From: Pseudomonas sp. GOM7
GTDB lineage: Bacteria; Pseudomonadota; Gammaproteobacteria; Pseudomonadales; Pseudomonadaceae
Assembly (NCBI RefSeq): GCF_026723825.1
Contig: NZ_CP113519.1
Span: 3,782,001 to 3,846,000 of the forward strand
Reading direction: 5' to 3'
Length of the DNA: 64,000 nt
Shown here piece after piece: positions 57,871 through 64,000 of this stretch. Position 1 is the stretch's first letter. Each line of letters begins with the position of its first letter. The notes below the pieces were generated by a model. It saw only the letters and a list, made by a program, of their open reading frames with translations. It searched no databases and was not told the DNA's origin. The position numbers and the translations under genes were made by a program.

Positions 57871-58541
57871 GGCAGCACTCCTCTGGCGATAACCTGCACA
57901 GTTTGACATCGAGGCATCGCCCCGAGCCACAAGGCGCGCAGCATACGCAGCCTGCCCCGACAGGTCACCTCAAGAAGAGTGCACCAGCAGAATGCACCCA
58001 CGTCACGAGCGCGCACCATTTTGTTTCCTTGGGTAATACCTCCTGCTACCTCGTTACCAGCAAAAGCCTACCCCCGGTAGCCAAGGCCTGACCGAGTGAA
58101 CCGAGCAACACCCATGCCCCACGCCAGCAGACCAACGCAGCTCATGAAAATAGAGCCAAACGTGACGAAATTCCCGCTTTACACCCGGATGCCTCCACGA
58201 GAATCAACGGATTAGCCTGAGAATGCCATTTTGAGCACGACTCTTGCTAATGCACTGCACAATGCCCGGTACACCGTGCAGTCAACCAATAACAGCGGTA
58301 TCCGGCACGACAGAACCGCGAGAGCGTCGGCTTGCCATAGCACGTCAAGAGCAGCTACAGATTTGCGACATCCTTCCCAACTCCATGCGACATGGAGCCA
58401 CAGAAGCCGCAAGGAATAGACTGAAACTATCGCCAACACTGGTTGCGTGCTATAAGTTACCGCCGACACAAAAAGAAAGAGCCGCCCATATAACAAAAGA
58501 TTGGGCAGCGCAACTCTTCCAAACCCCAAGGAGCATTCACG
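57871..58541. other. Long intergenic region upstream of the OprD-family porin gene
   Basis: There is no supported gene in these 671 bases; the frames at 57903-58091, 58231-58419 and 58244-58690 lack start signals or run into the porin in another frame. A TATAAG at 58451-58456 could be a -10 element for the porin. AAGGAG at 58528-58533 is its ribosome binding site. The G+C content is lower than in surrounding core genes. Confidence 0.5.
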
Positions 58542-59840
58542 ATGCAAGTGATGAAGTGGAGCGTAATCGCCCTGGCAGTCGCCGCGGGCACCAGCCAAAT
58601 GGCCTTCGCCAGCGCGCAGTCCGAATCCAATGGATTTATCGAAGACAGCAGCTTCAACATTTTCAATCGCGCCCTGTATCACAACCGTGACTACAAAAAC
58701 GGCGCTGACACCACTACTGACGGCGCCTCCAGCAAGCGCAATGGCTACAGTGAAGAGTTCGGCCTCGGCATCCGCCTGCTGTACGAATCTGGTTTCACCC
58801 AAGGCACCGTAGGTGTAGGTGTAGACGCACACTCACTGAGCAGCATCAAACTGGATAGTGGCAAAGGCCGCGCAGGTATCGGTCAGTTCTCGAAAAACGG
58901 TGATGGCCAGCCCGAGGACACTCAGAGCGAAGTTGGCGGTGCTGTCAAATTCCGTGTATCCAACACCGTATTGAAGTACGGCAACCAGATGGTCGCCAGT
59001 CCGGTATTTTCTACTGATGATGCACGTATCCTGCCTGAAGTCGCTACTGGCGCTCTGATCACCAGCAATGAGATTGAAGGCCTGGAACTAACTGCCGGTC
59101 GTTTCACTGCCCTGAGCAGCCAAACTGCAACTGGTAGGGACAGCAAGACTCAAGGGAACAGAACCCTGAAGTCAGCTAACATCGTGGGTGCCAGCTACAG
59201 CTTTACCGACAATTTCAGTGGTGCCATTCACGCATCCGATGTCGAAGATTTCTGGAAGAAGAAGTACGTTAACCTGAACTACACTCTGCCCTTCGCAGAG
59301 GAGCAGTCGATGAACTTCGACTTCAACTTCTATAAAACGGACGACGATGGCCAAGCACTCGCTGGCAAAGTCGATAATAAGATCTGGAGCCTGGCAGCAG
59401 CCTACTCTCTGGGCGCCCATACCTTCACCATCGTTCATCAGCGCTCCACCGGCGACACCGGCCATAACTATGGCATCGATGGCGGCGGTACCGTCTGGCT
59501 GGGTAACTCGGTTCAGTATTCCGATTTTAACGGCAAAGACGAGCGTTCCTGGCAAGCTCGTTACGACATCGACATGGCTGCCTATGGCGTACCGGGTCTG
59601 AGCTTCATGGCTCGCTACATCACCGGTGATAACGTCAGCTACGGCGCTGGCACTGAAGACGGCGAAGAGAACGAATTCAACTTCGAGACCAAATACGTCG
59701 TTCAAGAAGGCGCCGCTAAAGACCTGTCTTTCCGCGTTCGTAGCGCCATCTATCGCGCTAACAGCTCGCAGAATGCTAACTATGGCTCTGACAACAACGA
59801 CTTCCGCCTGATCGTGGAGTACCCGCTGAGCGTTCTGTAA
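58542..59840 (+). CDS. oprD: OprD-family outer-membrane porin
   Basis: The 432-residue beta-barrel protein has a signal peptide (MQVMKWSVIALAVAAGTSQM, cleaved after about residue 24). GFIEDSSFNIFNRALYHNRD, YESGFTQGTVGVGVDAH, SVQYSDFNGKDERSWQARYD, the KDLSFRVRSAIYRAN strand and the C-terminal EYPLSVL are all OprD landmarks. OprD-family porins take up basic amino acids or aromatic acids, and OprD itself admits carbapenems. The position next to HIT-slyX and proS supports orthology with P. aeruginosa oprD. Base composition is visibly less GC-rich than the neighbours. Exact substrate is uncertain. Confidence 0.92.
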   Translation: MQVMKWSVIALAVAAGTSQMAFASAQSESNGFIEDSSFNIFNRALYHNRDYKNGADTTTDGASSKRNGYSEEFGLGIRLLYESGFTQGTVGVGVDAHSLSSIKLDSGKGRAGIGQFSKNGDGQPEDTQSEVGGAVKFRVSNTVLKYGNQMVASPVFSTDDARILPEVATGALITSNEIEGLELTAGRFTALSSQTATGRDSKTQGNRTLKSANIVGASYSFTDNFSGAIHASDVEDFWKKKYVNLNYTLPFAEEQSMNFDFNFYKTDDDGQALAGKVDNKIWSLAAAYSLGAHTFTIVHQRSTGDTGHNYGIDGGGTVWLGNSVQYSDFNGKDERSWQARYDIDMAAYGVPGLSFMARYITGDNVSYGAGTEDGEENEFNFETKYVVQEGAAKDLSFRVRSAIYRANSSQNANYGSDNNDFRLIVEYPLSVL

Positions 59841-59873
59841 TCCCTGCGATTACTTAACGACTCACGTAAAAAT

Positions 59874-59898
59874 CAGCCCGGCTTTTGCCGGGCTGTTT
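59874..59898 (+). terminator. Terminator after oprD
   Basis: AGCCCGGC (59874-59881) pairs with GCCGGGCT (59886-59893) around TTTT, followed by GTTTC. Confidence 0.8.
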
Positions 59899-59924
59899 CA
59901 TTTCAGGCAGAACCCTTTCGCCAA

Positions 59925-60341
59925 TCAACCCGGCAACACATAGGTGCCCGTGACATGGGCTACCAACTCCTCCTCGTTGCCCGCCGAATAGATAGAGACC
60001 TCACACACCGCCTGCCGCCGACTGAGGCGCAGAACGGTGGCATGCGCCAACAGATCCACCGGCCTGGGCTTGACCAGGAAATTGATATTCAGATTGGACG
60101 TCACCGCCATTTCCACACGCCCCAGGCGCCCGAGCACGACGGCATACATGGCGGCATCCCCCAGGGCCATCATGGTCGGGCCGGAAAGCGTGCCGCCCGG
60201 GCGAACCAACCTGGCGTGAAACGGCACACGCGCCACTACACCCTCGGCATCGAGCCGGTCGATGCGCAGGTCGATATCCTCTGCCATGGGCAGCCCGGCC
60301 CGAATCAGCGCCTGCACCTCTGGCGCGGTCAATGTCGACAT
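59925..60341 (-). CDS. PaaI-type thioesterase (hot-dog fold)
   Basis: The 138-residue protein has the PaaI-like segment RPGGTLSGPTMMALGDAAMY and NLNINFLVKPRPVDLLAHA, both typical of hot-dog acyl-CoA thioesterases. ATG 60341 follows GGGGAG by 6 bases. A very long open frame continues upstream on this strand but is the antisense shadow of proS. It is divergent from proS. Substrate unknown. Confidence 0.85.
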   Translation of the reverse strand: MSTLTAPEVQALIRAGLPMAEDIDLRIDRLDAEGVVARVPFHARLVRPGGTLSGPTMMALGDAAMYAVVLGRLGRVEMAVTSNLNINFLVKPRPVDLLAHATVLRLSRRQAVCEVSIYSAGNEEELVAHVTGTYVLPG

Positions 60342-60458
60342 CTTCCACTCCCCCGTACGATCACGCCAATGGGCTTGCCCACGTCCTGTACGGCACTGTG
60401 CAGGCACCGTACAATGCCGGGCTACTACACGCCCTAGCAACCGACAGAACGGCCAAAC

Positions 60459-62174
60459 ATGCGTACCAGTCAGTTCCTGCTCTCGACCCTGAAAGAAACC
60501 CCTTCCGATGCCGTGGTGATCAGCCACCAGCTGATGCTGCGTGCCGGCATGATCCGCAAGCTGGCCTCCGGCCTGTACACCTGGCTGCCGATGGGCCTGC
60601 GCGTACTGCGCAAGGTGGAGAACGTGGTACGCGAGGAAATGAACGCCGCCGGCGCCCTGGAAGTGCTGATGCCGGCCATCCAGCCGGCCGAACTGTGGCA
60701 GGAGTCCGGTCGCTGGGTGCAATACGGCCCCGAGCTGCTGCGCGTCAAGGATCGCCATGACCGCGAATTCTGCGTCGGCCCGACCCATGAGGAAGTGATC
60801 ACCGAGCTGGCCCGCAACGAGCTGAACAGCTACAAGCAGTTGCCGATCAACTTCTATCAGATCCAGACCAAGTTCCGTGACGAGATCCGTCCGCGCTTCG
60901 GCCTGATGCGTGGCCGCGAGTTCATCATGAAGGACGCCTACTCCTTCCATGCCGACCAGGCGTCCTTGCAGGAAACCTACGACCGCATGCACCAGGCGTA
61001 CTGCAACGTCTTCACCCGCCTGGGCCTGAACTTCCGCCCGGTGCAGGCCGATACCGGCTCCATCGGTGGCACCGGCTCGCACGAATTCCATGTGCTGGCC
61101 GACTCCGGTGAGGACGATATCGCCTTCAGCGACAGCTCCGATTACGCCGCCAACATCGAAAAAGCCGAAGCGCTGCCGCGCGAGAAAAGCCGCCCGGCGC
61201 CGACCGAAGAACTGCGCCTGGTCGATACCCCGAATGCCAAGACCATCGCCGCCCTGGTCGAAGGCTTCGACCTGCCGATCGAGAAGACCATCAAGACCCT
61301 GATCGTGCACGCCGCCGAAGAAGGCAAGCTGATCGCCCTGGTGGTGCGTGGCGACCACGAACTCAACGAGATCAAGGCCGCCAACCTGGAGCAGGTCGCC
61401 AGCCCGCTGACCATGGCCAGCGATGCCGAACTGCGCGCGGCCATCGGTGCCGGTGCCGGTTCCCTCGGCCCGCTGAACCTGCCGTTGCCGGTGATCATCG
61501 ACCGTTCCGTGGAGCTGATGAGCGACTTCGTCATCGGTGCCAACATCGACGACAAGCACTACTTCGGCGTCAACTGGGAGCGCGACCTGCCGGTGCCCAC
61601 CGTGGCCGACCTGCGCAACGTCGTCGAAGGTGACCCCAGCCCGGATGGCCAGGGCACCCTGGTGATCAAGCGCGGCATCGAAGTCGGGCATATCTTCCAG
61701 CTCGGCACCAAGTACAGCGAGGCGATGAACTGCCAGGTGCTGGGTGAGAACGGCAAGCCGGTGACCCTGACCATGGGCTGCTACGGTATTGGCGTTTCCC
61801 GCGTGGTGGCAGCCGCCATCGAACAAAATTTCGACGAGCGCGGCATTCGCTGGAACGACGCCCTGGCGCCCTTCCACATCGCCCTGATACCGCTGCGCTA
61901 CGAAACCGAGCAGGTCCGCGAGGCCACCGACAAGCTCTATGCCGAGCTGACCGCCGCTGGTTTCGAGGTGCTGCTGGATGACCGCGACAAGAAGACCAGC
62001 CCCGGCATCAAGTTCGCCGACATGGAGCTGATCGGCATTCCGCACCGCGTCGTGGTCAGCGATCGTGGCCTGGCCGAGGGTAACCTCGAGTACAAGAGCC
62101 GCGCCGAGACCGAGCCGCAAGCCGTCGCCCTGGCCGATATCCTGCCCTTCCTGCAAGCCCGTATCAGCCGCTGA
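60459..62174 (+). CDS. proS: Prolyl-tRNA synthetase
   Basis: The 571-residue bacterial-type class II synthetase has TSQFLLSTLKETPSDA at the start. Motif 2 is FRDEIRPRFGLMRGREF. An editing INS domain at about 225-400 (NAKTIAALVEGFDLPIEKT) removes Ala-tRNA-Pro, and motif 3 is GCYGIGVSRVVAA. The C-terminal anticodon-binding domain is also present. There is no zinc-domain extension, as expected of the bacterial type. Confidence 0.97.
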   Translation: MRTSQFLLSTLKETPSDAVVISHQLMLRAGMIRKLASGLYTWLPMGLRVLRKVENVVREEMNAAGALEVLMPAIQPAELWQESGRWVQYGPELLRVKDRHDREFCVGPTHEEVITELARNELNSYKQLPINFYQIQTKFRDEIRPRFGLMRGREFIMKDAYSFHADQASLQETYDRMHQAYCNVFTRLGLNFRPVQADTGSIGGTGSHEFHVLADSGEDDIAFSDSSDYAANIEKAEALPREKSRPAPTEELRLVDTPNAKTIAALVEGFDLPIEKTIKTLIVHAAEEGKLIALVVRGDHELNEIKAANLEQVASPLTMASDAELRAAIGAGAGSLGPLNLPLPVIIDRSVELMSDFVIGANIDDKHYFGVNWERDLPVPTVADLRNVVEGDPSPDGQGTLVIKRGIEVGHIFQLGTKYSEAMNCQVLGENGKPVTLTMGCYGIGVSRVVAAAIEQNFDERGIRWNDALAPFHIALIPLRYETEQVREATDKLYAELTAAGFEVLLDDRDKKTSPGIKFADMELIGIPHRVVVSDRGLAEGNLEYKSRAETEPQAVALADILPFLQARISR

Positions 62175-62197
62175 TCACAGCGCACCGCCGAGCCATC

Positions 62198-63148
62198 ATG
62201 CACACGAGCTACAACCTTCGCCTCATCGGCGCCGCCCTGTGCGGCGCCCTCTTCCTCGGCGGCTGCGCCAATCAATTGCCGCAGCGCAGCGAACACGAGG
62301 AGCGTATCGAACGCAAACTGCTGGATCACAGCCTGCAGATCGATGTCGGTGAACCCAAGGTGCTGGAGCTGCCGCAACGGCGCGTGCGCGTGCATGAGCA
62401 GAAGAGCTTCGAGGTCACTGCCTTCGAGGTTACCCGTCGCTACGACCGCTACACCCCCTACCAGCCCTGGCGCGAGCTCTACGAGGTGCCCATGGGTGCG
62501 GTGGCGGTGGTCGCCGGTGTCGGTGCCAACGTGCTCAACGTGGTGCTGCTCGGCAGCCTGCCGGAAACCGCGACCCGTGACTGGATCAGCTACGGCATGG
62601 CCGGCCTCAACCCCTTCATGAACGTCGAGTCCAACGGCCGCGCGGAGCAGAACCTGGCCAGCATCAACGAAACCCAGCGTGATCGGCGCATGGAGTACAG
62701 CAACCTGCCATGGGCCGAGCGCCCTGTGCAGGTCAAGGCCAACCAGCAACAATTCGAGCTGCTCACCGATCGCAATGGCGTGCTACGCCTGAACCTGCTC
62801 GACAGCCCCTTCAGTGAACAGGACATCGGCCGCATCGGCACCCTGCTGCTGAGCGTCGAGGATGAACAGGGTCAGGCCCGGGCGCAGGCCAGCCTGCTGG
62901 TCAGCCATACCCTGCGCAGCAAGTTGCGCGAAGCCCATGACCTGATCTTCGACGACCTGGAAGGCGACGACGTGGCCCAGTGGGTGCATCGGGTCAAACG
63001 CCTGTCCGACCTCGGCCTGGAAGAAGAAGCCAGCGAGCTGGAACAGAGCCTGATCGAGCTGACCCGCAATGATCCGGAATTGCAGGAGGCCTTCCTCAAG
63101 GCGCTGCTCAAGGACGCCGGACGCCTGGCGGCCGATCCAGCCAACTGA
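62198..63148 (+). CDS. Lipoprotein of unknown function
   Basis: The 316-residue protein has a signal peptide ending in the lipobox LGGC (Cys24). A hydrophobic stretch (GAVAVVAGVGANVLNVVLLG, about 106-125) follows, and the C-terminal third is acidic and helical (LEEEASELEQSLIEL). It starts 23 bases after proS on the same strand and may share its transcript. I recognise only a conserved pseudomonad protein in this position. The internal hydrophobic stretch may insert in a membrane. Confidence 0.8.
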   Translation: MHTSYNLRLIGAALCGALFLGGCANQLPQRSEHEERIERKLLDHSLQIDVGEPKVLELPQRRVRVHEQKSFEVTAFEVTRRYDRYTPYQPWRELYEVPMGAVAVVAGVGANVLNVVLLGSLPETATRDWISYGMAGLNPFMNVESNGRAEQNLASINETQRDRRMEYSNLPWAERPVQVKANQQQFELLTDRNGVLRLNLLDSPFSEQDIGRIGTLLLSVEDEQGQARAQASLLVSHTLRSKLREAHDLIFDDLEGDDVAQWVHRVKRLSDLGLEEEASELEQSLIELTRNDPELQEAFLKALLKDAGRLAADPAN

Positions 63149-63208
63149 TTGCCGGCGGCAGATCCTGTCGCCTTTCCGTTCCGGGGCAATGCCACGCTGC
63201 CAGCCCCT

Positions 63209-64000
63209 TCAGACCATTTCCAGCGGTCGCTTGCCCTGCGGCGGTGCGAAGGCCTCATCCAACAAAACCAGGTCATCCGCCTGCAGGCTAATGGCAGCCG
63301 CCGCGGCGTTATCGCGCAGATGCGAACTGTCGACCGCCTTGGGAATGGCAATCACGCCGTCCTGCCTGAGTGTCCAGGCCAACGCTACCTGAGCCGGCGT
63401 CCCCCCATGCCGCTCGGCGACCTGGCGCAGCCTGGGCTCATGCAGCAAGGCACCCGCCTGACTCAGCGGACAGTAGGCCATCAGCGGCATGCCAACGCGC
63501 TGCTGCCAAGGCAACAGATCATGTTCGATGCCACGTGCTTCCAGGTTGTACAGCACCTGATTGGTTCGGCACGCCGGCTGATCCAGTTCGAGCAGGTCGT
63601 CCAGATCGAAGTTGGAAACGCCCCAGGCCGCGATCTTGCCATGCTCACGCAGCCGCTCGAAGCCTTCGACGGTCTCCGCCAGCGGATGGCGACCGCGCCA
63701 GTGCAGCAGGTAGAGATCGATACGCTCGCAACCCAGGCGCTTCAGGCTGCGCTCACAGGCCGCCTGGACACCGTCCAGACTGGCGTTGTGCGGATAGACC
63801 TTGCTGACCAGAAACACCTCGTCACGGCGCCCGGCAATGGCCTCGCCCACCACTTGCTCCGCGCCACCCTCGCCGTACATCTCGGCGGTGTCGATCAGGC
63901 TCAGCCCCAGATCCAGCCCTTCACGCAGTGCGGCGACCTCACGCGCGCGCTGGCGCTCATCCTCACCCATGCGCCAGGTGCCCTGGCCGATCACCGGCAC
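63209..64000 (-). CDS. Aldo/keto reductase (5' end outside the window)
   Basis: The 264 codons present read ...PVIGQGTWRMGEDE, so the gene continues past the right edge by a few codons. The AKR catalytic tetrad is visible: Asp and Tyr in IDTAEMYGEGG, Lys in LVSKVYP and His in YLLHWRG. NADPH-binding IPKAVDSSHLRDN is near the C-terminus. It is likely a cytosolic NADPH-dependent carbonyl reductase of the YeaE/DkgA type. Substrate unknown. It is convergent with the lipoprotein gene. Confidence 0.92.
   Translation of the reverse strand: MPVIGQGTWRMGEDERQRAREVAALREGLDLGLSLIDTAEMYGEGGAEQVVGEAIAGRRDEVFLVSKVYPHNASLDGVQAACERSLKRLGCERIDLYLLHWRGRHPLAETVEGFERLREHGKIAAWGVSNFDLDDLLELDQPACRTNQVLYNLEARGIEHDLLPWQQRVGMPLMAYCPLSQAGALLHEPRLRQVAERHGGTPAQVALAWTLRQDGVIAIPKAVDSSHLRDNAAAAAISLQADDLVLLDEAFAPPQGKRPLEMV

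Noticed and set aside
58244..58690. A 148-codon open frame upstream of and overlapping oprD
   Set aside because: No start signal, unlike any family I know, and it runs through the oprD ribosome binding site and signal peptide in another frame.
59925..62156. A 743-codon minus-strand open frame opposite proS
   Set aside because: Only its last 138 codons form a real protein (PaaI-like thioesterase, with its own ribosome binding site). The rest is the antisense shadow of proS in high-GC DNA and shows no family features.

Overview
The window is a piece of a high-GC gammaproteobacterial chromosome, almost certainly a Pseudomonas of the mendocina/oleovorans/alcaligenes kind. Nearly every core gene has a recognisable Pseudomonas form (OprD, OprL/Pal, FinR/Fpr, ErdR, PmpR/YebC, RdgC, CigR-type protein). 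Several blocks keep the gene order I remember from P. aeruginosa PAO1, although they lie elsewhere on that chromosome. These are recalled similarities, not database results.

Layout: 0-3 kb carries a DUF1232-type fragment, an FKBP-type isomerase lipoprotein, a tRNA-Val/tRNA-Asp operon and rdgC. 3-11 kb carries a chemoreceptor, repeat element copy 1, arfB, a YdjM-type membrane protein, an ABC exporter and a DEAD-box helicase. 11-17.5 kb carries a CigR-type protein, a DHFR-like reductase, two EamA transporters, azoR, a LysR regulator, an alpha/beta hydrolase and ppiA. Repeat element copy 2 follows and abuts fpr, which is divergent from finR. 20-29.5 kb carries erdR, an EamA transporter, a DTW-domain enzyme, a FadL porin, a QSregVF-type secreted protein, a beta-CASP hydrolase, a LOG protein and nadA.

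29.6-41.2 kb is the accessory part. It holds a MexPQ-like RND pump pair without an outer-membrane component, a YdcZ-type transporter divergent from a LysR regulator, and a five-gene operon matching the toxoflavin (azapteridine) biosynthesis genes toxA, toxD, toxB, toxC and toxE. This cluster ends at a tRNA-Lys gene whose own promoter and terminator are intact. 41.4-57 kb is the conserved housekeeping block queC-queE / cpoB-pal-tolB-tolA-tolR-tolQ-ybgC / ruvB-ruvA-ruvC / yebC / aspS, all on the minus strand, with repeat element copy 3 wedged between queE and cpoB. 54.7-64 kb carries dps, a diguanylate cyclase, a membrane-anchored cold-shock-domain protein, slyX, a HIT protein, an OprD porin, a PaaI-like thioesterase, proS, a lipoprotein and a partial aldo/keto reductase.

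Two things stand out. First, three copies (881-919 bp) of a non-coding, internally inverted element are present. They have conserved ends (GGTT...AACC), abutting 8-bp direct repeats (8/8, 7/8 and 7/8 matches) and central hairpins with a covarying base pair. They look like non-autonomous transposable elements, and two of the three are inserted in the stop codon of a host gene. Second, the tox cluster has a perfect T-N11-A palindrome upstream of toxA, a nearby LysR gene and a nearby RND pump, and so may be a complete toxoflavin-type production, regulation and export locus with a permuted gene order.
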